A stretch of 5,655 bases of DNA, from the NCBI GenBank assembly GCA_011049465.1, contig DSBP01000246.1, forward strand, positions 1-5,655. The letters are read 5' to 3'. Below, piece after piece: positions 1-5,655 of the stretch. Both the position numbers and the translations under genes were made by a program. The first letter of the stretch is position 1, and each line of letters begins with the position of its first letter. A model generated the notes under the pieces. That model worked only from the letters and a program-made list of their open reading frames with translations. It was not told the origin of the DNA and searched no databases. Origin of the DNA: a bacterium (lineage in GTDB: Bacteria > Oederibacteriota > PGYV01 > DSBP01).

Positions 1-307
1 CTGTATTTGTCCTGCCCGAGGCTGTGCGCGTCCCCGAATCAATGATGGACATCTCGCCCACAATCTCGCCCGGGCATATCTGCGCCAGAAGCTTTTCTTC
101 GCCTGTCTTTGTCTTTTTTGACACATCAACGCCGCCCTCAAGCACAACATAAATCACTTCGCCTGCCATGCCCTCGACAAAAAGCATGGAGCCTTTCTTA
201 TACTGCTTCTCAAATACCCGTTTTGTAATCACATCAAGCTCGGCGTCATTCATGCCGCTGAACAGGCATATTCTCTTAAGCCTCTCATAATCAACCTGTT
301 CCGGCAT
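1..307 (-). CDS. Cyclic-nucleotide-binding-domain (Crp/Fnr-like sensor) protein, 3' end outside window
   Basis: The first 102 residues are visible; the gene runs off the window edge. The fold is the cNMP-binding beta-roll: a short N-terminal helix (KRICLFSGM, about 11-19), then F-x-K-G-S and VIYVVLEGGVDV strands (about 33-62), then a phosphate-binding cassette at about 84-96 (G84-E85 ... R94-T95-A96). In CRP-type domains that Glu contacts the ribose hydroxyl and that Arg the cyclic phosphate, and both are present, so nucleotide binding is plausible. The start is ATG at 307-305, preceded by GGAGGT at 316-311 with 4 nt between them. It follows the MBL hydrolase gene in the same orientation, 101 bp away. 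The C-terminal part is not visible, so I cannot say whether it carries an HTH (transcription factor), an effector domain, or is a stand-alone binding domain. The domain call is firm; the role is unknown. Confidence 0.88.
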   Translation of the reverse strand, partial: MPEQVDYERLKRICLFSGMNDAELDVITKRVFEKQYKKGSMLFVEGMAGEVIYVVLEGGVDVSKKTKTGEEKLLAQICPGEIVGEMSIIDSGTRTASGRTNT

Positions 308-320
308 AAAACCTCCATAC

Positions 321-355
321 ATTTGCAATTTATAATTTGCAATTTGCAAATTACA
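321..355. repeat. Heptameric AT-rich tandem repeat, block A (five 7-bp units)
   Basis: Read on the plus strand, five consecutive 7-mers tile this block without a gap: ATTTGCA, ATTTATA, ATTTGCA, ATTTGCA, AATTACA. Three are identical and two are degenerate. It lies 14 bp upstream of the cNMP-binding gene's start codon and just outside its Shine-Dalgarno sequence, so it forms most of that gene's untranslated leader or promoter region. It contains no coding potential that I would trust. Confidence 0.75.
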
Positions 356-356
356 T

Positions 357-369
357 GACAGAACCTGTC
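357..369. promoter_or_regulatory. Small dyad GACAG-AAC-CTGTC between two repeat blocks
   Basis: An exact 5-bp inverted repeat with a 3-bp centre lies between the two heptamer blocks, in the spacer upstream of the cNMP-binding gene. No T-run follows it on either strand, so it does not look like an intrinsic terminator. It could be an operator half-site pair or a minor RNA hairpin. A 5-bp palindrome can easily arise by chance, so the regulatory reading is weak. Confidence 0.3.
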
Positions 370-371
370 TT

Positions 372-406
372 CACTTCCAAATTTCAAATTTAAAATTTAA
401 ACTTGC
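372..406. repeat. Heptameric AT-rich tandem repeat, block B (three clear units plus degenerate edges)
   Basis: On the plus strand the central units are AAATTTC, AAATTTA and AAATTTA (379-399), flanked in register by the more degenerate CACTTCC (372-378) and AACTTGC (400-406). The period is 7 bp and the total span, if the edge units are counted, is 35 bp, the same as block A. It starts almost directly after the stop codon of the MBL hydrolase gene (409-411). Both blocks share an AATTT core but differ in the rest of the unit. Confidence 0.65.
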
Positions 407-408
407 TT

Positions 409-1224
409 TTATATTTCCACTTCCCAGCCTTCCTGAACCGCGAAGACCTTGTCGTGTTTTGCCTGGGCTATCCTCATTATGCCGTCAATATCGTCGTCGC
501 TGTGCTCGGGCGCGTGATGGCACAGGTGGAGCTCCTTCGCGCCGCAAAGCTGCGCCAGCTTTATCCCCTCATCGTAGGTCGAGTGGCCCCACCCGGTGTA
601 TTTGGGGTATTCTTCCGGCGTAAAGTGCGCGTCATAAAAGAGTATGGAGGCGTCCTTGGCAAAATTAATAAGCGGGTTGTCCGGCACCGAATAATGCTCA
701 TAGTCCGTCGCGTAAATAAACGAGCCTGACTTTGACTCAACCCTGAAAGCCAGGTTTGACCCCGGGTGGTTTATCTTTAAAAAGGTTATCCTGAAGGGCC
801 CTATGTTGAGGTCCGTTCCCGCGGCTATCTCGGAAAAACTCAGTTTTGACGCCATGCCGCTCAGCTCAACAGGGTGGTTTATAAAAGACATCTGCCCCTT
901 AAGGACATCCTGCACGGATTTGTTGAACTTTGTCTCGCCGTAGATATTCACTTCATTGCCCTTGATATAAGCGGGCGTAAAAAACGGAACCCCCTGCACA
1001 TGGTCCCAGTGATAATGGGAGAATATCAGGTTGACTTTGTGGCCCGTTATTCCTTTTGCCTTTACAAGGTCGCGGCCATAATTCCTTATGCCCGTGCCCG
1101 CGTCAAGGACAACTGACGTATTGGCCTCCTCAACAACCACGCAGGTTGTATTTCCTCCGTATTTCACAAACTCTTTACCCGAAACAGCAATTGAGCCTCT
1201 GACTCCGTAATATTTAATCTTCAT
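409..1224 (-). CDS. MBL-fold metallohydrolase, 271 aa
   Basis: A metallo-beta-lactamase-fold hydrolase, apparently complete and cytoplasmic (no signal peptide or membrane segment seen). It opens with the typical YYGVRGS strand and a YGGNT motif (22-26), then DAGTG (41-45). The dinuclear metal site is intact: H70-x-H72-W-D74-H75, then H153 in NHPG, D174 in YATD, H214 in GWGHS, and H236/H237 with H241 in the C-terminal HHAPEHSDD segment. The family is widespread in bacteria, often annotated only as MBL-fold hydrolase, and resembles class III cyclic-nucleotide phosphodiesterase and PhnP/RNase Z-like enzymes; the substrate cannot be read from sequence. The start ATG at 1224 has GGAGG at 1233-1229, spacing 4 nt. 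A promoter lies upstream, overlapping the end of recG. The next gene encodes a cyclic-nucleotide-binding protein, which hints at, but does not prove, a nucleotide-signalling role. Confidence 0.92.
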   Translation of the reverse strand: MKIKYYGVRGSIAVSGKEFVKYGGNTTCVVVEEANTSVVLDAGTGIRNYGRDLVKAKGITGHKVNLIFSHYHWDHVQGVPFFTPAYIKGNEVNIYGETKFNKSVQDVLKGQMSFINHPVELSGMASKLSFSEIAAGTDLNIGPFRITFLKINHPGSNLAFRVESKSGSFIYATDYEHYSVPDNPLINFAKDASILFYDAHFTPEEYPKYTGWGHSTYDEGIKLAQLCGAKELHLCHHAPEHSDDDIDGIMRIAQAKHDKVFAVQEGWEVEI

Positions 1225-1258
1225 TCCGCCTCCAGCAGTATCAGCCGCAGCGCCTTTT

Positions 1259-1282
1259 GATAAAACGTTAAAACATTTTATC
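1259..1282. promoter_or_regulatory. Inverted repeat GATAAAA-N10-TTTTATC at expected transcription start
   Basis: Exact 7-bp arms (1259-1265 and 1276-1282) surround a 10-bp centre. The repeat begins 1 bp downstream of the TATAAT box of the proposed promoter, so it would cover the transcription start of the MBL gene, a common operator position for repressors. The arms are AT-rich and the centre is fairly long, so a chance origin is possible. It is not followed by a T-run in the minus-strand direction that would make it a convincing recG terminator. Confidence 0.35.
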
Positions 1283-1283
1283 C

Positions 1284-1313
1284 ATTATATCCGCTTCAGC
1301 CGACATTAATCAA
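1284..1313 (-). promoter_or_regulatory. Sigma70-like promoter for the MBL hydrolase gene
   Basis: On the minus strand a perfect TATAAT (-10, 1289-1284) is preceded by TTGATT (-35, 1313-1308; 4 of 6 to TTGACA) with an 18-bp spacer. The -35 box lies within the last codons of recG and the -10 just after its stop. The predicted start, around 1277, gives a leader of roughly 50 nt to the ATG at 1224. This would give the MBL hydrolase, and perhaps the cNMP-binding gene, expression separate from the lptD-recG unit. Confidence 0.55.
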
Positions 1314-3386
1314 GTCAAAATTTGTGCCGTACCTGCTTCTTATTATAGCAAAAAGAGAGTCCTTATTGCCGTGACCGATATCACATTCTCCCGAGACAAC
1401 GGAAAACGCCGCTTCCCTGGCTTTTTCCATTATATCGCGGTCCCTGACAATCGAGGCTATTTTAAACCCCTCTATGCCGTGCTGCCTTGTCCCCATAAAC
1501 TCGCCCGCGCCCCTTATCTCAAGGTCCTCCTCCGATATCCTGAAACCGTCGCTTGTATTGACCATTATATTGAGCCTCTTTATCGAATCCTCTGTTGACG
1601 CCCGGCCCACGAGTATGCAGTAAGACTGTTTTTCGCCGCGGCCCACCCTGCCCCTGAGCTGGTGAAGCTGGGATAGCCCGAAACGCTCGGCGTGCTCAAT
1701 CACAATCACAGACGCGTCCGGCACATCTATCCCCACTTCTATTATTGTGGTGGCGACAAGGATTGATCTCTTTTTTGCCTTAAACGCCTCCATGACCGCG
1801 TCCCGCTCCTCTTTTTTCATCCTGCCGTGGACAAGCGCGGCAGCGTAAGGCTTAAACCTCTCCTCCCACTCCTTCTCCATTGCCATGGCTGATTTCAAGT
1901 TGAGCTTGTCAGAGTCATCCACAAGCGGGTAAACCGCGTAAATCTGATCGCCGGCGGCCAGCCTCGTGTCTATAAACCTGTAAAGGCCGTCCTTGTTGCG
2001 CCCCTCAAAAAGAACCGTCTCCACTTTTTTTCTGCCCGGCGGCATCTCATCAATCACGGTTATATCCGTATCGCCGTAAACCGTAAGAGAGAGCGTCCGC
2101 GGGATTGGGGTTGCCGTCATTATGAGGGAGTGGGGCTGCTCAATACTTTTCTCAAAAAGTTTTGCCCTCTGCATAACCCCGAACCTGTGCTGCTCGTCTA
2201 TAACGATGAACCCCAGTTTTTTAAAGGCTACGTCCTCCTGTATCAGCGCGTGTGTTCCGATTATTATATCAGCCTCACCGCTGCTTATTTTGCCAAGCGC
2301 CGCGTCCCTCTCTTTTTTTCTCATGCCGCCGAGCAGGAGCACTGTTTCCGCGCCCGAGCCCTCCATGAATTTCTTTACGCTGTTCATGTGCTGCTGGGCA
2401 AGCAGTTCCGTGGGTGCCATTACAGCCGACTGAAACCCGCTGTCTTTCGCGCAAAGGCAGGCAAGAAGCGCCACTATGGTCTTTCCCGACCCCACGTCTC
2501 CCTGCAGCAGCCTGTTCATGGGCCTGCCCGACTCCATGTCGGCCCTTATATCCGCGAGAGCCTTAAGCTGTGCCCCGGTCAGTTTAAAGGGCAGCCCCTT
2601 TATGACCGCCTCAAAGGCCGGCGCCGGGCCTCCCATCACAAAGCCTTTTTTCTCCTTGATTTTTTTCCGCCTTGACGCGAGCGCGAGCTGGAGTATGAAA
2701 AACTCGTCGAATATGAGCCTCTTTTTCGCTTCGTTAAGCTCTTCTGCCGATTCCGGAAAATGGACATTATAAACCGCGCGCTTGAGCTCCATCAGCCCGT
2801 ATTTTTCCGCAATCGCCCCGGGCATGAATTCGGCCTCATATTTGAGCCCCGTGTCAAGAAGGGTCTTGATCATCTTTCTTACCCAAACCTGCGTAAGCGT
2901 GTCTGTCAGCGGGTAAACAGGGACTATCCTGTTTACGTTCACTGTCTCGTCTTCCTCTGCCCCCTCCCCGCCGGTTATCTCGTATTCGGGCGTGCTCATC
3001 TGAAGCGCGCCGCGGTAAAAATCCACTTTGCCGTGGAATACGACACTGTCCCCCTTGTTAAACTGTTTCTCCATGTACGGCTGGTTATACCACACTCCCG
3101 AGATATACCCCGTCTCATCCTTTATGGTGACCTTTGTAATTTTCAGGGTGTGCCTTATCCTTATCGTCCCCTTTGATACAACCACGCCCGAAGCGCTCTC
3201 TTTTTCCCCCTGCGCCAACGCGCTTATCTTTTTTATGTTTGTCCTGTCAAGCCACAGCCTCGGAAAGTGGAATATCATGTCCCTAACCTTGTGTATTCCG
3301 AGCCTCGCGAGCGCCTTTGCCCTTAAGGGCCCCACGCCTTTCACATACTGAATGTCCCTGTCAAAAAAACCTCCGTCAGCCATCAC
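1296..3386 (-). CDS. recG: ATP-dependent DNA helicase RecG
   Basis: A full-length RecG, 695-696 aa (E. coli RecG is 693). It is a cytoplasmic branched-DNA translocase that remodels stalled forks and Holliday junctions. The N-terminal wedge region opens with a helix-hairpin-helix-like stretch (VKGVGPLRAKAL, 15-26) followed by the OB-fold (about 60-140). The helicase core shows Walker A GDVGSGKT (296-303), PTELLAQQ (325-332), GTHALIQ (377-383), the DEQH box (397-400), TATPIPRT (424-431), TTIIEVGIDVP (546-556), QLRGRVGRG (576-584) and the RecG-typical RGAGEFMGTRQHG region (625-637). No key residue is missing. Two starts are possible: GTG at 3386 or ATG at 3383, whose A is the last base of the lptD stop (TGATG). 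No Shine-Dalgarno sequence is visible just upstream, so translation is probably coupled to lptD. I favour the ATG. No terminator follows. Confidence 0.98.
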   Translation of the reverse strand: MMADGGFFDRDIQYVKGVGPLRAKALARLGIHKVRDMIFHFPRLWLDRTNIKKISALAQGEKESASGVVVSKGTIRIRHTLKITKVTIKDETGYISGVWYNQPYMEKQFNKGDSVVFHGKVDFYRGALQMSTPEYEITGGEGAEEDETVNVNRIVPVYPLTDTLTQVWVRKMIKTLLDTGLKYEAEFMPGAIAEKYGLMELKRAVYNVHFPESAEELNEAKKRLIFDEFFILQLALASRRKKIKEKKGFVMGGPAPAFEAVIKGLPFKLTGAQLKALADIRADMESGRPMNRLLQGDVGSGKTIVALLACLCAKDSGFQSAVMAPTELLAQQHMNSVKKFMEGSGAETVLLLGGMRKKERDAALGKISSGEADIIIGTHALIQEDVAFKKLGFIVIDEQHRFGVMQRAKLFEKSIEQPHSLIMTATPIPRTLSLTVYGDTDITVIDEMPPGRKKVETVLFEGRNKDGLYRFIDTRLAAGDQIYAVYPLVDDSDKLNLKSAMAMEKEWEERFKPYAAALVHGRMKKEERDAVMEAFKAKKRSILVATTIIEVGIDVPDASVIVIEHAERFGLSQLHQLRGRVGRGEKQSYCILVGRASTEDSIKRLNIMVNTSDGFRISEEDLEIRGAGEFMGTRQHGIEGFKIASIVRDRDIMEKAREAAFSVVSGECDIGHGNKDSLFAIIRSRYGTNFDLINVG

Positions 3387-5395
3387 GGGTTTACCATTGT
3401 GTTCAGGAGCGTGTCAAACACAGGGGCCGTGGGCGACGCGGGCTTGTCAAACTTGAACTGCGGCGCGGCGCTTAAGTATATGGAAAAGAATATCTGCTCG
3501 GCGTTTGAGTTGTTTTTGCTCCACGAAAGCGCGGCCTCCCAGCAGTGAATATGCCAGCGTATGTTGTATGCGTGGCTCGTTAAAATTTTCTGCTGCATAT
3601 CGTAGCTGCGGGTCATCGAGATGTTGAAATCCTCCCAGAAGTTAAACCCGATTGTTGTTCCAAAAGTGGTGGAGTCTTCCACGCCGCTTTGCGGGTGGCC
3701 TCTGAAATCAAGCAGGTTGTTGATAAAAGAGGTGTACGCGCCTATTGACCACAGCTTTCCCTGCCCGGGGTCCGATACCCTGAAATTGAACGTGAGGTTT
3801 TTTATCTGGTTTGCCGGCATGCCGTAACTGCCGGAGGCAGAGAGATAATAGTAATTATGGGAGAAATTGGCGTTAAACCCGAGCAGGCTGAACCGGTCAA
3901 GGTCCGAACCGTTTAGCAGAGTTTCTCTTTTTGCGAGAAGGTTGTAATTGGTGCTCGCGGAAAAATTAAAGGTGCCGTACCCTCCGTTTAACCGCGCGTT
4001 CAGATTGTTCCCGGTTATGCCGTCACCGTCAAATTTATTGAGCTGCTTCGCGTATGAATGCGTAAATACGGCGTCAAGGTGGTTTGACGGCAGTATTGAA
4101 ATTCTGAGGTTCTCCGACGTATTGAGCGAATTCACGACATCGCCCCAGCCTTCATCTTTTTCATTTTCCTTTTTCCAGCTTACGTTGAGCCCGGCGTTTC
4201 CCGACACAGCCACGACAGGCAGCTTCGGCGAGTTAAGCGTCAGCCTCGGCCCAAGGGTTCCCGCGTCAGAATAATGGTCCCCCTGCCTGTTATACGTCCT
4301 GTTCAGCATCATCGCGTGGTTGTAATAAAGAAACGGTATGAGCTGCATCGAAGTCATTGAGTAGGTCGCGCTTGGCAGCACTCTGCTCGCCGTAAAATAC
4401 TTTTTTGTCTCCGTATCAAGCTGCTGTATATCGCTTACTGTCGCGCCCAGCGAGTGCCTTCCCTGAAATGTGGAAAATGAGGCTGAATATTCGTGCCTGA
4501 ACATGTCAACCTCTTCTATGGAGAGGAAATCCCTGTTGAGCGCGCTGTCGCTTGACGAATTCACCCTTATTCCCGCCCTTGTCCTGTCCCCGAACCTCTG
4601 CTCATGCGAATATGCCAGCGACCAGCGCCGCTTGTCAATCTTCCTGTCCTCAAAGTAAGAGCTCTTAACATTGCCGCTGCCCCTGTCCCACAACGAGTAG
4701 GACATGTCAGTACTGAATCCCGGCCCTATCTTTTCCCTGAAATCATAACCGACATAACCCTGAGTTACCAGCCCCTCAAGCGGGTTTAAAAAGAGGAAAT
4801 ACTTGAGATATACATACCAACCCATGTGGTCGTTATGTCCGAACTTGATGTCAAACGGGTCCTTGTTTGCCTCAAGATTCTGGTAGAAATACGGAAAGTA
4901 GAATACCGGCACCATACCCAGGTAAAAACGTATATGCCATGCCTCCAGCTTCCGCCTGCCGTGCAGGGTTATCATCGCCGCCTCCATCCTGTAATGTGGC
5001 TTGACAGCGTCGCATGTGGTAAAAACAGGTTTTTCAAGCTCAACCTTGTCCCCCTGCTGACGAACCTCCTCGGCACGCGCTATCCACGGCAGGCTCAGGA
5101 CATTTGCCTTTTTCGTATAGGCGCTCTTGTCCTTTGTGTTGTAGTAAAGCTTGTCCGTATAGATGCGCAGCCCCGAGGCCCGGGCAGCAAGCACATTTCC
5201 CTCGGCAGAGATGTCCCCTTCTTTGGTATTTATGTAAACAAGGTCTCCGAAAATCGTGATGTCCTCATGCCTGACAACAACATTTCCTTCCCCGAAGATT
5301 TCGGATTCCCCCTCCACATAAACGAGTTTGTCGGCATGTATATAGACAGGGTTTGCGGTATTTCCCGCGGATTCTATTTTTACGCTTCCGGGCAT
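3383..5395 (-). CDS. lptD: LPS-assembly outer-membrane protein LptD (OstA/Imp); N-terminal start displaced
   Basis: LptD is the outer-membrane beta-barrel that, with LptE, inserts lipopolysaccharide into the outer leaflet. Residues about 15-125 (from the Met at 5395) form the periplasmic OstA/LptA-like beta-jellyroll, with repeats such as IFGEGNVVV and ISAEGNVLAA. The conserved junction follows: PVFTTCD (123-129), PHYRMEA, then FYLGMVPVFYFPYF (157-170). The rest, from about 190, is an aromatic, alternating-strand barrel ending in EQIFFSIYL (633-641) and a Pro-rich tail of about 20 residues. Only two cysteines are present, C128 and C618; they match the E. coli C173 and C725 positions by context, so one of the two known interdomain disulfides could form. 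The ATG at 5395 lies after a clear signal peptide encoded in the same frame (5396-5479), so the true start is upstream; see the entries there. Total length with the signal peptide would be about 699 aa, a little shorter than E. coli LptD (784). The gene overlaps recG by TGATG. Confidence 0.93.
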   Translation of the reverse strand: MPGSVKIESAGNTANPVYIHADKLVYVEGESEIFGEGNVVVRHEDITIFGDLVYINTKEGDISAEGNVLAARASGLRIYTDKLYYNTKDKSAYTKKANVLSLPWIARAEEVRQQGDKVELEKPVFTTCDAVKPHYRMEAAMITLHGRRKLEAWHIRFYLGMVPVFYFPYFYQNLEANKDPFDIKFGHNDHMGWYVYLKYFLFLNPLEGLVTQGYVGYDFREKIGPGFSTDMSYSLWDRGSGNVKSSYFEDRKIDKRRWSLAYSHEQRFGDRTRAGIRVNSSSDSALNRDFLSIEEVDMFRHEYSASFSTFQGRHSLGATVSDIQQLDTETKKYFTASRVLPSATYSMTSMQLIPFLYYNHAMMLNRTYNRQGDHYSDAGTLGPRLTLNSPKLPVVAVSGNAGLNVSWKKENEKDEGWGDVVNSLNTSENLRISILPSNHLDAVFTHSYAKQLNKFDGDGITGNNLNARLNGGYGTFNFSASTNYNLLAKRETLLNGSDLDRFSLLGFNANFSHNYYYLSASGSYGMPANQIKNLTFNFRVSDPGQGKLWSIGAYTSFINNLLDFRGHPQSGVEDSTTFGTTIGFNFWEDFNISMTRSYDMQQKILTSHAYNIRWHIHCWEAALSWSKNNSNAEQIFFSIYLSAAPQFKFDKPASPTAPVFDTLLNTMVNP

Positions 5396-5481
5396 AGTTT
5401 GGGCGAAAAGAGGCGCCGCTCCTGCGGCGTATAAAAGAAAAAAAGCTGTCAGGTATTTATTGAGTTTTTTTTTAACTTCAA
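5396..5481 (-). other. lptD: Sec signal peptide of LptD lacking an in-frame start codon (apparent frameshift)
   Basis: Reading upstream of 5395 in the lptD frame gives a textbook signal peptide: a basic KKKLNK n-region, a hydrophobic YLTAFFLLYAAGAA core and a PLFA-QT cleavage site. The frame stays open to a TGA at 5545-5543, but between there and 5395 it contains no ATG, GTG or TTG; the only near-standard codon is CTG at 5452-5450, inside the hydrophobic core. A TTG at 5481-5479, 7 nt after GAGGG, would start MKLKKKLNKYL, but it is one frame off because the intervening A-run is nine bases. Ten (or seven) As would join them perfectly. Either the assembly lost one A or expression relies on slippage. 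Confidence 0.7.
5465..5473 (-). repeat. A9 homopolymer at the start of lptD
   Basis: Nine consecutive A on the coding strand (T9 on the plus strand) sit 5 nt after the proposed TTG start of lptD. A-runs of this length are known sites of polymerase slippage in transcription and replication and of indel errors in sequencing and assembly. Here the run length decides whether the signal peptide is in frame with the ribosome-accessible start. Confidence 0.9.
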
Positions 5482-5488
5482 CCGTCTT

Positions 5489-5493
5489 CCCTC
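5489..5493 (-). promoter_or_regulatory. Shine-Dalgarno GAGGG for the proposed TTG start of lptD
   Basis: GAGGG (minus strand, 5493-5489) lies 7 nt upstream of TTG at 5481-5479. This is the only good Shine-Dalgarno/start combination in the region before lptD, and it supports initiation there rather than at the internal ATG at 5395. Nothing comparable precedes the 5395 ATG, where the upstream sequence encodes the signal-peptide cleavage region. Confidence 0.55.
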
Positions 5494-5514
5494 TGTGTTT
5501 ATACGCAAGCCGGC

Positions 5515-5655
5515 TTAAATTATGACTTTTTCCGTCTTTGCGTCAAAGAAATGCGACTTGTTCATGTCAAAAACAAGCTCTATTTCCTGGTTTACCGATA
5601 TGTCCGCGTCCGTGTCCATCTTCGCTATAAACGGCGTCTTTCCCGTCGTAAGATA
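5515..5655 (-). CDS. C-terminal end of a MalK/UgpC/MsmX-type ABC transporter ATP-binding protein (5' part outside window)
   Basis: The last 46 residues and the TAA stop (5517-5515) are visible; the ATPase core lies outside the window. The segment matches the end of the TOBE/OB regulatory domain of carbohydrate-importer ATPases: a FIAKMD strand, then a VNQEIELVFDMNKSHFFDAKTEKVI tail in outline, in which the F-D-x-x-x-x-H-x-F-D-x-x-T pattern is the typical ending of the MalK/UgpC family. These proteins power ABC uptake of sugars or glycerol-phosphate derivatives and often serve several importers. Walker motifs cannot be checked here. The stop lies 33 bp before the proposed TTG start of lptD, in the same orientation, so the two may be co-transcribed. 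The family call rests on a short tail pattern, so specificity is not claimed. Confidence 0.75.
   Translation of the reverse strand, partial: YLTTGKTPFIAKMDTDADISVNQEIELVFDMNKSHFFDAKTEKVII

Noticed and set aside
329..357. Possible -10 box (TATAAA at 334-329, minus strand) for the cNMP-binding gene
   Set aside because: It is part of the AT-rich heptamer block, where such strings arise by composition, and no matching -35 is seen.
357..369. Intrinsic terminator after the MBL gene
   Set aside because: The stem is only 5 bp and is not followed by a T-run on the minus strand.
321..406. CRISPR array
   Set aside because: The repeat units are 7 bp, directly abutting and without spacers, which is not CRISPR architecture.
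403..1116. Plus-strand open frames opposite the MBL hydrolase (403-729 and 874-1116)
   Set aside because: Both are antisense to conserved MBL motifs, with no plausible ribosome-binding site or domain.
2130..2675. 181-aa plus-strand open frame
   Set aside because: It is antisense to the RecG helicase core, where the minus-strand motifs are unmistakable. The product shows no recognisable domain.
3364..3376. GGAGGT followed by T7 just inside recG as an alternative recG start site
   Set aside because: The TTG that follows is out of frame and reaches a stop within a few codons. The in-frame GTG codons are too far away and would trim the helix-hairpin-helix-like region.
4826..5434. 202-aa plus-strand open frame
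   Set aside because: It lies wholly opposite lptD and its signal peptide. No family motif is seen, and the minus-strand frame is clearly LptD, so this is a shadow.
5498..5526. Possible promoter before lptD (TATAAA at 5503-5498, minus strand)
   Set aside because: No acceptable -35 box lies 16-18 bp upstream, and the gene follows the ABC ATPase gene closely, so read-through transcription is more likely.

Overview
The window comes from a diderm (Gram-negative-type) bacterium. The evidence is a recognisable LptD, the outer-membrane LPS translocon, next to a bacterial RecG helicase. Base composition looks moderate to me (not counted). The gene order (sugar ABC ATPase, lptD, recG, MBL-fold hydrolase, cyclic-nucleotide-binding protein) does not point me to a named genus; an uncultured or candidate-phylum lineage is possible, but that is a guess.

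All genes are on the minus strand, so transcription runs from high to low coordinates. In that order: (i) 5655-5515, the last 46 codons of a MalK/UgpC/MsmX-type ABC transporter ATPase; (ii) 5395-3383, lptD, whose signal peptide is encoded just upstream (5481-5396) but has no usable in-frame start codon, because it is separated from a well-placed TTG by an A9 tract; (iii) 3386/3383-1296, recG, joined to lptD by a TGATG overlap; (iv) a 71-bp gap holding a good sigma70-like promoter and an inverted repeat at the expected transcription start; (v) 1224-409, a metallo-beta-lactamase-fold hydrolase; (vi) a 101-bp AT-rich spacer with two 35-bp blocks of 7-bp tandem repeats flanking a small dyad; (vii) 307-1, the N-terminal 102 residues of a cyclic-nucleotide-binding-domain protein, cut by the window edge.

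The upstream half (ABC ATPase end, lptD, recG) looks like one closely packed transcription unit in which envelope biogenesis and DNA repair genes are adjacent without an obvious functional tie. The downstream half (MBL hydrolase and cNMP-binding protein) appears to have its own promoter and could be a small signalling pair. I do not see a wholly new multi-gene system. The strongest anomalies are the broken or slippage-dependent start of lptD and the heptameric repeat spacer.
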